A stretch of 20,512 bases of DNA from JAADDK01 sp964425415 (GCA_964425415.1 CAYRMJ010000021.1:1-20512); one strand, 5' to 3'. Shown: positions 7,736 through 14,802, numbered from the stretch's first letter. The notes: generated by a model not told the origin, from the sequence alone. A program made the numbers and translations.

Positions 7736-7742
7736 TTTTAAA
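7736..7742 (+). promoter_or_regulatory. BRE/TATA-like promoter of the surface PLD gene
   Basis: GAAAA (7731-7735) followed by TTTTAAA. Predicted transcription start near 7764, giving a leader of about 13 nt that includes GGGGTG (7765-7770). Confidence 0.5.
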
Positions 7743-7776
7743 CTGTTTATTCTCATAATGATGCGGGGTGTTATTG

Positions 7777-10700
7777 ATGAAAGGAATAAAAAAAGCGATG
7801 GTTTACGGATACGCAATTTTAGTGATTCTAAGTGCACTCTTTGTGGTAATGGGACAAGGCCCAATCAGTACAAATAGAACACACGCGAGCGATTTTGCTA
7901 AAAGTACTAGCGATTATCTTTTTGTGGTTCCGGTGGAGGACCATGGGTACGCACCGATGATAAAGCATCTCATTGATGGCGCCAAGACAAGCGTTTACGT
8001 GGCTATGGAGGAGTTGAAAAATGATAGCAGCGTCAAGAGTCTACTGAACTCTCTTATAAATGCAGAAAATCGCGGTGTTGATGTTAAGGTGATATACCAA
8101 GATAGTATGTCTGACTCAAACGCGGTGAATTATCTATCCAGCAACGGTGTATCGGTAAAATCTGGTGGAAATTCAAAGTTCATCCATGATAAATTGATTG
8201 TGATTGATGGACAAGTGGTCTATGTTGGTTCTCATAACTGGAGCCCAAGCGCTCTGGAGAAAAACAACGAGTATGGAGCAATAATTTACAATAAGAGCAT
8301 TGCAGGATTCTATGATCAATATTTTCTATCTCTTTGGAGCAATGCAGACAGCACACCATCTCTCACTAACATGGCAATTAATAATGCGGGAATGTGGATA
8401 AACACCACATACGATGGGTACACATACAATGCCCTTAACAGCCTCATTAATTCTGCCACCAAGCGTCTTTATGTGGCCATGTACACAATGGCATATTACT
8501 CATCACCCAACACGGATGAAGAGAGAGTAAACACTCTTGTTAATGATATAGTGGCAAAGAAGAGCATTGCAAAGGTTGTTCTTGAGACCCATAATGAGAA
8601 TGCTTGGAATTATCTACACTCCAATGGAGTGAATGTGAAAAATGATTCATCCTCCGTGATCACCCATCTAAAGCTCGTGATAGCTGATGATAGTGTTTAC
8701 ATAGGAGATGCCAACTGGGATACGGAGTATTTCAACAATGACACTCATACGGTAGGTGTGATAGTGCATAACAAAACTATTGCAGATTATTTTGCATCGT
8801 TCTTCAATGTTATTTATAAATATGGAAATGTGCCCTATTACATACCATCGCCCTTCGTGGATACATGGACAGCCTCAGCGCCAGCAGGGGGATACGCAAC
8901 TATAAATGTTTATATTGCCAATGGAGGATATAAGAATGGCACATATTTCTATCTCAAACCCATTGGACCGCTTTGGTCTGACATCGGAAAATATCCAAGC
9001 TGGTATAGAAATTCTGTATATGATTGGAGAAGTGAAAAGCTATATGTGGAAGTTCCATCCTCCGCAAGTTCTGGGATGTACACAGTAGGTTTGAGATTCT
9101 ATTCAAAGGACCATGTGATTAACTACACAATGTACTTCAAAATAACCGTCTCAGGTTCAGGTGGCTCTGTGCCCATTGCAAATCATCTCCTAATAACAGA
9201 GGTTTATTACGATGATGCTTCCTCCTACTCAAAGTACAGGTTCGTGGAGCTTTACAATCCTACATCTAAAGATATCAATCTGGATGGATATAAACTGGTG
9301 AATGTAAGCTCTGGACATACTTACACAATTCATGGCCTCAAAATCCATGCTCATTCACATGTCACCATTGCCTCTACAGCATACTACTTTGCAGAGAGAT
9401 TCGGCAAGTATCCTGACATCGGTGATGGTTCTCAGCATAACCTTGAGATAAGCGCACATAGGGGTGGCATAGCGCTCAGAGCTCCAGACAATACCACAGT
9501 TATAGATGCAGTTTACTGGGGCGGGTACAATGGATGGAATGTGAATAGCGGAAAGTATGATAGCATAGTTCGCGTGCCTTACGATTGGGACAACGATTCT
9601 GCGCAGCAGTGGGTTGGGTCCCAGAGACCGTATCCATGGGTTCAGTCACTTAGTGACAAGGTGGTTCTGATTGACAGAGGACACAAAAGCTATTTCAGTT
9701 CAAGAATTGGGGACTTTGTTGTGAAGCTCCGGGAAATTGGGTTAAATCCAGAAAACTTCACCGCAACCAGCGGACAACATAGCAACATCTCTGCTGATTT
9801 ACTGAACACATCAACGCGTCCTCTGGCAAAGCTCATTGTAATCACAGACCCTGCTCGTAAGCTCAGCTCTCAGGAGATTGAGAACATATCCAACTTCGTG
9901 AACAATTTCAACGGCTCTGTTCTTTTGAGCAGCGAGTCAGATTACGGAAACTACAGCCATCCTCAAAATTTAAATGCCATTCTTGAAGCTTTAAGTTCAA
10001 CAATTAGATTCAACGATGATGAGGTCTTAGATAGCACAAACAACAGCGGGGCAAGTTATAAACCAATAATTCATCATTTTAATGACACCACGGGAGAAGT
10101 GGCCCATGGCGTTTCTGAAGTGGAGTTTAAATCATCGTGCTCTCTTGTGGACGCATCAGGAGGTAGGCTAAAAGAAGGTGGTGGAGTGATACTTTTCGCC
10201 ACAGGTGATAATGACACATACAACAAAGATGCGGATGGGAGCGGAGATGCATACATATACACAAAGGGAAGTTACATTCCTGTGGCCGCAGGAGAGATAA
10301 TGAATAAACACAGAATTGCTGCGCTGGGCGCCACAATATTTCAGGATGGAGCAGATGGCATACAGTCCACATACGACAATGCGCTTTTCACCACAAACTT
10401 AGTAAAATGGCTGATGGGCATAAAGAGCGTCTCGCTGGGCAATCCTGAGCTATCCTTCGCGAACAACAAGCACGAAAATGCCAGTATGATAATATCCGTA
10501 AGCACAGCCAACGCGGAGTCTGTGACGATAAACTATACAACCGATGGAACTCATTACTTTGAGAGTGCTATGTACGATGATGGTACCCATGGTGATGCAA
10601 TTTCTGGTGATGGCACCTATTCTTTCATTCTGCCAAACTACACCTCCGGAACTCATGTAAGAGTAAAAATAATGGCTGAAGGCACGGACAGCACCGCGGA

Positions 10701-11337
10701 TACAAGTTTGGATTACTATGCCATGCCGCAGATTTCATGGGTCAGAAACAACACTGCAGAGGTTGTTGTTGAAGGAAAAATCACTGTGAAACCGGGTAGT
10801 TTCAGCAAAGCCATATACATACAGGACGAATCAGCAGGCGTGGAGATATACGGATTGGATTTATCCTCTTTGAATTTGAACTATGGAGACTATGTGAAGG
10901 TGGTGGGTGAAGCAACCACCTATCATGGAGATGTGGAAATAAAGATAAGCTCTGCAATGCAGGTAAAGAAAACTGTATCTGGAAATCCAGTTGAGCCCAT
11001 GGACATATCCATTGCTCTTGCAAACAGCACCAACTACGGAAAACTTGTGAGAGTGAGCGGCATTGTGAAGAATATAAACAGCACAGGACACTACTTCTAC
11101 CTTGATGATGGGTCAGGACATGCCGTCAGAATATATCTAAAAAACAGGAGCATTGACATTTCTTCCCTGCACATCGGAGATTCAATAACCGTGGTGGGTG
11201 TGCAGGCACAGTACGGAAGCACCTACGAAATTGTTCCAAGAGAACAATCAGACATAAACTCATCGGTTCCAGAGCTTTCGTGGTACATTGCAATACTACT
11301 GGCTTTGTTCATTGTGGCAGCAAAGTTTAAAAAATAA
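7777..11337 (+). CDS. Multidomain surface-anchored phospholipase D-like (HKD) nuclease/phosphodiesterase with lamin-tail and OB-like domains
   Basis: 1186 residues. Order: N-terminal signal/anchor helix (about 8-26); PLD domain 1 with HDKLIVID (H137, K139, D144) then GSHNWS; PLD domain 2 with HLKLVIAD (H297, K299, D304) then GDANWD; Ig-like region (about 355-460); lamin-tail-like domain (about 467-620, FVELYNP and LDGYKLVN motifs); an alpha/beta domain beginning DKVVLIDRGH (about 627-880, GIFT/DUF4350-like in appearance); Ig-like domain with the acidic loop YDDGTHGDAISGDGTYS; two OB-like repeats (about 986-1070 and 1075-1160); C-terminal TM helix with KFKK stop-transfer. Both HKD motifs are intact, so one bilobed active site is expected. 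More than twenty N-x-S/T sequons fit an exported archaeal glycoprotein. Likely an extracellular nuclease or phosphodiesterase; substrate unproven. Start chosen at the ATG with GGGGTG upstream. Confidence 0.88.
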   Translation: MKGIKKAMVYGYAILVILSALFVVMGQGPISTNRTHASDFAKSTSDYLFVVPVEDHGYAPMIKHLIDGAKTSVYVAMEELKNDSSVKSLLNSLINAENRGVDVKVIYQDSMSDSNAVNYLSSNGVSVKSGGNSKFIHDKLIVIDGQVVYVGSHNWSPSALEKNNEYGAIIYNKSIAGFYDQYFLSLWSNADSTPSLTNMAINNAGMWINTTYDGYTYNALNSLINSATKRLYVAMYTMAYYSSPNTDEERVNTLVNDIVAKKSIAKVVLETHNENAWNYLHSNGVNVKNDSSSVITHLKLVIADDSVYIGDANWDTEYFNNDTHTVGVIVHNKTIADYFASFFNVIYKYGNVPYYIPSPFVDTWTASAPAGGYATINVYIANGGYKNGTYFYLKPIGPLWSDIGKYPSWYRNSVYDWRSEKLYVEVPSSASSGMYTVGLRFYSKDHVINYTMYFKITVSGSGGSVPIANHLLITEVYYDDASSYSKYRFVELYNPTSKDINLDGYKLVNVSSGHTYTIHGLKIHAHSHVTIASTAYYFAERFGKYPDIGDGSQHNLEISAHRGGIALRAPDNTTVIDAVYWGGYNGWNVNSGKYDSIVRVPYDWDNDSAQQWVGSQRPYPWVQSLSDKVVLIDRGHKSYFSSRIGDFVVKLREIGLNPENFTATSGQHSNISADLLNTSTRPLAKLIVITDPARKLSSQEIENISNFVNNFNGSVLLSSESDYGNYSHPQNLNAILEALSSTIRFNDDEVLDSTNNSGASYKPIIHHFNDTTGEVAHGVSEVEFKSSCSLVDASGGRLKEGGGVILFATGDNDTYNKDADGSGDAYIYTKGSYIPVAAGEIMNKHRIAALGATIFQDGADGIQSTYDNALFTTNLVKWLMGIKSVSLGNPELSFANNKHENASMIISVSTANAESVTINYTTDGTHYFESAMYDDGTHGDAISGDGTYSFILPNYTSGTHVRVKIMAEGTDSTADTSLDYYAMPQISWVRNNTAEVVVEGKITVKPGSFSKAIYIQDESAGVEIYGLDLSSLNLNYGDYVKVVGEATTYHGDVEIKISSAMQVKKTVSGNPVEPMDISIALANSTNYGKLVRVSGIVKNINSTGHYFYLDDGSGHAVRIYLKNRSIDISSLHIGDSITVVGVQAQYGSTYEIVPREQSDINSSVPELSWYIAILLALFIVAAKFKK

Positions 11338-11339
11338 TC

Positions 11340-11346
11340 TTTTTTT
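11340..11346 (+). terminator. Oligo-T terminator after the PLD gene
   Basis: T7 run directly after the stop codon, in the 7-bp space before the convergent pyruvate kinase stop. The opposite strand offers T6 at 11329-11334 for pyruvate kinase. Confidence 0.5.
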
Positions 11347-12976
11347 ATTTATATATAACACCTCTGAAAGGATCCACAATTACCATGCCCTTTGCCTCTG
11401 CAATTTTCCCCGTGCCCGCAAGAATCACAGACCCACGATTTACATACTCTCTCAAAGTTTGGGGGTCGTATATCTTTGACTCTATTACAAGAGCTTTTGT
11501 GGTGGGACATTCATCGCGCACACATCTCTCAACCACAACTACATCGCAACGCTCCGGGTACCTGCAAATTTCACCTTGCACTATTTTATCTCCAAATCCA
11601 GTACCTCTGGCAACTATATCTCCTAAAATCTGAGCCCATACGAAGTTAGTGGTGCCTTCCACTCCTGATGGCTCGCCTCCAGTGATGACAAGAACATCGC
11701 CCTTTTTAACAATTCCTGAGTTTTCTGCAACTTTCATTGCCTCATACACAGCACGATCAGTGTTGTTTATTGTGCCTATTTCAAATGCACTTACACCCCA
11801 GTACAAGCTCAGCTTTCTGAGGATTCTCGGGTTAGGAGATGCAGCAATTATGGGCATTGGAACCCTGTGTCTGGAAACGAGCCTTGCGGTTTTTCCTGTT
11901 TTAGTCAAAACTAAAATTGCGTTTGCTTTGATTTCACGAGCCAACAGCACCGCAGAATTGCTCACACTCTCGGATATTGTTCCCTTCAACTCTATTTCCC
12001 TTCTTCTGGTGGCAAGTATCTCATCAGCTCGCTCTGCAACCCTCGCAAGGATTCTAACAGCATCCACAGGGTACTTTCCTATCGCAGTTTCTCCTGAGAG
12101 CATTAGCGCATCACCACCATCCAGTATTGCATTCGCTATGTCAGAAACCTCAGCTCTGGTGGGATGCGGGCTGTGTATCATACTTTCAAGAATTTGCGTT
12201 GCAATTATGCTCGGCTTTCCGTGAAATCTGGTCTTGCGAAGCAGGTGCTTCTGCACCCCGGGCAGGTTCTCTAGAGGAATCTCAGTTCCCAAATCACCAC
12301 GAGCAACCATTATACCATCACTCACTTCCAGTATATCATCTATGTTGTCCACGCCAACCTGACTCTCTATCTTCGCGATTATATCAGCTTCCAAGCTCAA
12401 TTCATTCATTTTCTCCCTCAGAGTGATTACATCTCTCGGCGTGCGAACGAAAGATGCTGCAATAAAATCCACATCGCTTATGGCTTTCATGAATTCAACA
12501 TCTCGCTCCTGAATGTACTGCAGAGGAAAGTTCACCCCTGGCACATTCACACCCATGTGTTCCCTCACAGGCCCCCCTCGGAGAACCTCTGCAAATCCAT
12601 TTTCCAGCATTTTCAGTTCCAAATCTCCATCGTGAATCAGAACTCTGGTATCCGGGTTTAAAAATTCGTATATGTTGTGATTTAGCTCCAAATCACCCTT
12701 ATCTGAAATCTTTATTTTATCTCCCGCTTTCAAAAATCTTATTTTTGCTCTCTTAACTCTCAGCTCTGGACCTTTTATGTCAAGCATTATCGCCGTGTTC
12801 TTTCCAAGCTCTTTGCTAACTTTTCTAAATCTCTTAGCAAGCGCTTGATGGTAACTAACCGTGCCATGAGCTATGTTCAATCTCGCCACATCCGCACCGC
12901 TCTCAATGAGCTTTGCCATAATATTCTCCGATTCCACCGAAGGCCCGAGGGTCACTATTATCTTCGTTTTTCTCAT
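11345..12976 (-). CDS. pyk: Pyruvate kinase with degenerate C-terminal swivel-like domain
   Basis: Transfers phosphate from PEP to ADP, the last glycolytic step; cytosolic. 543 residues, against about 470 for typical enzymes. Residues 1-455 hold the standard A/B/C domains: RKTKIIVTLGPS, the signature IAKIESQVGVDN (K202, E204), ARGDLGTE (D228), ATQILESM, PTRAEVSDIANAILDG and SGETAIGKYP. Residues 456-543 start ARGTGFGDKIVQGE and end VDPFRGVIYK, which aligns by eye with the PEP-utilising mobile domain fused to Bacillus pyruvate kinases, but the T-S-H phosphohistidine motif is absent. Of the potassium-site residues, N34 and D66 are kept while the usual Ser is A36 and the usual Thr is I67. TTTATA (minus sense, 13001-13006) is about 27 nt upstream of the ATG, so the mRNA is likely leaderless. 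Confidence 0.95.
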   Translation of the reverse strand: MRKTKIIVTLGPSVESENIMAKLIESGADVARLNIAHGTVSYHQALAKRFRKVSKELGKNTAIMLDIKGPELRVKRAKIRFLKAGDKIKISDKGDLELNHNIYEFLNPDTRVLIHDGDLELKMLENGFAEVLRGGPVREHMGVNVPGVNFPLQYIQERDVEFMKAISDVDFIAASFVRTPRDVITLREKMNELSLEADIIAKIESQVGVDNIDDILEVSDGIMVARGDLGTEIPLENLPGVQKHLLRKTRFHGKPSIIATQILESMIHSPHPTRAEVSDIANAILDGGDALMLSGETAIGKYPVDAVRILARVAERADEILATRRREIELKGTISESVSNSAVLLAREIKANAILVLTKTGKTARLVSRHRVPMPIIAASPNPRILRKLSLYWGVSAFEIGTINNTDRAVYEAMKVAENSGIVKKGDVLVITGGEPSGVEGTTNFVWAQILGDIVARGTGFGDKIVQGEICRYPERCDVVVVERCVRDECPTTKALVIESKIYDPQTLREYVNRGSVILAGTGKIAEAKGMVIVDPFRGVIYK

Positions 12977-13000
12977 AGGTTTCTCGTATTCTTCATTTGA

Positions 13001-13006
13001 TATAAA
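13001..13006 (-). promoter_or_regulatory. TATA box of pyk
   Basis: TTTATA on the minus strand, centred about 27 nt from the ATG at 12976; back to back with the sRNA promoter at 13043-13050. Confidence 0.6.
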
Positions 13007-13042
13007 TGCTATTCTTGCTCCACATCCAATAACACTTATGCT

Positions 13043-13050
13043 TTTATATT
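13043..13050 (+). promoter_or_regulatory. TATA box of the predicted C/D sRNA
   Basis: TTTATATT, centre 13046-13047. The archaeal 25-nt offset predicts initiation at about 13071-13072, within the CCCC that starts the sRNA terminal stem (13070-13073). Confidence 0.55.
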
Positions 13051-13069
13051 CTGTATGGCATGCCCATTA

Positions 13070-13128
13070 CCCCGATGATGTGTTCAGCCTTAGCTGATGA
13101 TGATGAAAGACGGGCGGGCTGAGGGGGG
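13070..13128 (+). ncRNA. Predicted archaeal C/D box sRNA; D guide fits 16S rRNA C1402 2'-O-methylation
   Basis: Complete architecture: terminal stem CCCC (13070-13073) with GGGG in the G6 run (13123-13128); C box ATGATGT (13075-13081, 6 of 7 to RUGAUGA); 12-nt guide (13082-13093); D' box CTGA (13094-13097); 2-nt spacer; C' box ATGATGA (13100-13106, perfect); 12-nt guide AAGACGGGCGGG (13107-13118); D box CTGA (13119-13122). Equal 12-nt guides are the archaeal hallmark. The D guide contains GACGGGCGG, complementary over 9 bp to the universal 16S CCGCCCGUC (1399-1407, E. coli numbering). The nucleotide five bases from box D (G13114) pairs with C1402, which is 2'-O-methylated in bacteria by RsmI. 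The RNA would recruit L7Ae, Nop5 and fibrillarin. No target is assigned to the D' guide GTTCAGCCTTAG. Not verified by folding or expression. Confidence 0.8.
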
Positions 13129-13147
13129 CATTATCCATTCTTATTTC

Positions 13148-13169
13148 TGATAATCTCATAAGATTATCA
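13148..13169. repeat. Perfect 9-bp inverted repeat with 4-nt loop
   Basis: TGATAATCT (13148-13156) and AGATTATCA (13161-13169) around CATA. It lies 20 bp after the sRNA and 13 bp before the TATA box of the 48-residue ORF. It may help end the sRNA transcript or be an operator for the small gene. Confidence 0.6.
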
Positions 13170-13181
13170 CAGCACAGGGAA

Positions 13182-13188
13182 TTTAAAT
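13182..13188 (+). promoter_or_regulatory. TATA box of the 48-residue ORF
   Basis: TTTAAAT centred 25 nt before the ATG at 13210, the spacing expected for a leaderless mRNA. Confidence 0.55.
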
Positions 13189-13209
13189 GATAAGCGAGAA
13201 TGAGTAATT

Positions 13210-13356
13210 ATGATAAGCACTAAAACTTACAGCTTTGATGTTTCATTTGAGAAATACAATAGAGAGGAGATTATAACTTTGGCGCGGGCATTTTTAGCAT
13301 GCGGAGAGGAGGAAAAAGTGGTGTTTGCAAGGGCAATGTTGAGCTTGATGACTTAG
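13210..13356 (+). CDS. Putative 48-residue leaderless small protein, unknown function
   Basis: Reads MISTKTYSFDVSFEKYNREE at the N-terminus and continues with a helical second half (ITLARAF, EEEKVVFARAML). One cysteine (in LACGEE), no TM segment. A TATA box exactly 25 nt upstream and no SD fit the leaderless pattern of its neighbours. The stop overlaps the convergent OsmC stop by 4 bp, so the frame fills the interval precisely. Codon choice (AGA/AGG, ATA, GAG/GAA) resembles nearby genes. Composition suggests a beta strand followed by two helices, but I recognise no family. Coding status is inferred. Confidence 0.55.
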   Translation: MISTKTYSFDVSFEKYNREEIITLARAFLACGEEEKVVFARAMLSLMT

Positions 13357-13757
13357 GATTCAACCACTATATCATAGTTTATTTCGCAGCCACTCCTTCT
13401 TAGCATTGCACTGATCGGACAGTAGCGATTCTGTGAGAGTTCTACAGCTTTCTTTGCCTTCTCGTAATCCACACCCACAAAGCTATACTTCAAATGCACT
13501 CTCGTGTACACTTTTGGATGCTCCTTTGCGCGCTCACCCTCTATCTCAATTGTGAATCTTTTTGGAGGTTGCTTCATTTTCATAAGTATGGCTACCACAT
13601 CCATTCCCGTGCATCCTCCAAGGGATAGGAGAAATGCCTGCATGGGCGCCACGGATTTTTGAACGTTCAAGTATCCTGACTCAAGAACTATTGAGTGCGT
13701 ATCCGTCTCTCCAATGAACCTCATTCCTTCTATGTGCCTCATAACCACTCGTGCCAT
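13353..13757 (-). CDS. OsmC/Ohr-family protein (thiol-dependent peroxide protection)
   Basis: 134 residues, the usual OsmC-fold length. The two family cysteines are present: C49 in SLGGCTGMDV at the start of the central helix, and C113 in NRYCPISAML. Characterised members reduce organic hydroperoxides or handle thiol chemistry using this pair. The sequence lacks the diagnostic Ohr signatures I know, so I give it the general YhfA/OsmC-like call and no symbol. Minus-sense TTTTTATT (13779-13786) is 26 nt upstream of the ATG, a leaderless arrangement. The 3' end overlaps the small ORF at 13210-13356. Confidence 0.9.
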   Translation of the reverse strand: MARVVMRHIEGMRFIGETDTHSIVLESGYLNVQKSVAPMQAFLLSLGGCTGMDVVAILMKMKQPPKRFTIEIEGERAKEHPKVYTRVHLKYSFVGVDYEKAKKAVELSQNRYCPISAMLRRSGCEINYDIVVES

Positions 13758-13778
13758 GAATGTGGGTATTTGACACAG

Positions 13779-13786
13779 AATAAAAA
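13779..13786 (-). promoter_or_regulatory. TATA box of the OsmC-family gene
   Basis: Minus-sense TTTTTATT, centred 26 nt from the ATG at 13757, which has no SD. Confidence 0.5.
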
Positions 13787-13795
13787 AGTTTCTAC

Positions 13796-13960
13796 CTAAA
13801 TCTGTATAATTTTGGCCAGAATCAGCAAAAGGACTATGAATCCCACCACCATCAGCACAGTTCCAATTATTTGAGAGAAAAGCAAAAGCTTGTAAAGTCT
13901 GATTCTCTGCTTGACGTCCAAGTCATATCTGTTGGTAGGTTTTAAAACGGATTTAGGCAT
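13796..13960 (-). CDS. Small single-TM protein translationally coupled to atpD
   Basis: 54 residues from the ATG at 13960: a basic, polar N-terminus (MPKSVLKPTNRYDLDVKQRI) then a long hydrophobic helix (about 27-52). The start lies inside atpD with an 8-bp overlap and GAGGGG just upstream, which favours it over an upstream in-frame start at 14026 that would read the atpD 3' end out of frame. The overlap implies expression together with ATP synthase subunit D. No known A-type ATPase subunit matches: the c/K subunit has two or more TM helices. It may be an assembly or anchoring factor, which is speculation. Confidence 0.65.
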   Translation of the reverse strand: MPKSVLKPTNRYDLDVKQRIRLYKLLLFSQIIGTVLMVVGFIVLLLILAKIIQI

Positions 13961-14588
13961 TGCCCCTCGCCGCCAGTATGCTCTTGATTCTTTTTCTGCG
14001 GAAGAAGTCTTCTCTCTCCCGCTCATCTAAAACAAGTTCAATGTATTTTTCAGTGGCGTGAAAGCGGGGAATGAATATGTGCTCTAAAGCGTTAACCCTT
14101 CTTTTTGTTTTCTCAATTTCCATTGCAAGGTCCTCTATGGTGCCTTCAATCTCAGCGAGTTTAACTATATCATTTAAAATTTTTCTGAACTTCAAAGTGG
14201 CTTCATCAAGCTTTGCGGATGTTGTGAGAAAACCATACTCTACATTTTCATTTAATTGCAATTCCATCTGAGGCGTAAGCACACCCATTATGTTCATAGT
14301 GGTGGTTTTAACATCTCCAAAACCATTCATCTGACGAGCAACATCAATGACATTTGTGCGGCCCATTATCATCTCTGCATCAATAAGTGAGCTGAAACCC
14401 TCTTTTAGTTCTTCTTCAACCTTCTTTCTCAGCTTGTTCCGCACATCAATTATCTTGAAAAACTCCGCAATTAGAGCGTCTCTCTTCTCGCTCAAAAGCT
14501 TATGCCCGTTCTGAGCCAGCTTTCTCTTTCTTCTTATCTCCAGAAGTTGCATCCTCGTGGGTTTTACGCCTTCTATGATGTCCGCCAT
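13953..14588 (-). CDS. atpD: A-type (archaeal) ATP synthase subunit D, central stalk
   Basis: 211 residues. Forms the central rotor shaft between the A3B3 head and the membrane ring. Visible family motifs: VKPTRMQLLEIRRKRKLAQNG with GHKLLSEKRDAL at the N-terminus, VEYGFLTTSAKLDEA in the middle, and EIEKTKRRVNALEHIFIPR followed by LDEREREDFFRRKRIK at the C-terminus; long coiled-coil helices at both ends as expected. Minus-sense ATTAATAA (14612-14619) is about 27 nt from the ATG and there is no SD, so the mRNA is probably leaderless. No other ATP synthase gene flanks it: upstream is a divergent regulator, downstream a small TM protein. Confidence 0.95.
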   Translation of the reverse strand: MADIIEGVKPTRMQLLEIRRKRKLAQNGHKLLSEKRDALIAEFFKIIDVRNKLRKKVEEELKEGFSSLIDAEMIMGRTNVIDVARQMNGFGDVKTTTMNIMGVLTPQMELQLNENVEYGFLTTSAKLDEATLKFRKILNDIVKLAEIEGTIEDLAMEIEKTKRRVNALEHIFIPRFHATEKYIELVLDEREREDFFRRKRIKSILAARGNA

Positions 14589-14629
14589 TGAATACCCGAT
14601 GGTGAGGAGTTTTATTAATCTTTCCTATG

Positions 14630-14652
14630 AAGGGGCACCTACGGTTCCCCTT
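14630..14652. repeat. GC-rich 6-bp inverted repeat followed by T-tracts, in the atpD-regulator gap
   Basis: AAGGGG (14630-14635) and CCCCTT (14647-14652) around an 11-nt loop, followed on the plus strand by T5 (14666-14670) and T7 (14674-14680). The rest of the 14589-14845 interval shows the atpD and regulator promoters and no ORF or RNA I can support. Confidence 0.45.
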
Positions 14653-14802
14653 TCTAAACCCCTCCTTTTTATGCTTTTTTTGCAATGTTTAGCGCACTTC
14701 ATATCGCCTTATTCTGAATGTAATCACATCAGCAATGCTCGGTTTCCCTTTCTATTGTCTCCGTTTTTATGACTTATCACACATTCCCTCAGGCATGAAA
14801 AG

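Noticed and set aside
14632..14652. Loop and stem at 14632-14652 share 8-9 nt words with the 3' end of 16S rRNA (minus-sense AACCGTAGG and GGGGAACC)
   Set aside because: The words are in a different order from 16S rRNA, and no C/D or H/ACA boxes surround them, so neither an rRNA fragment nor a guide RNA is supported.
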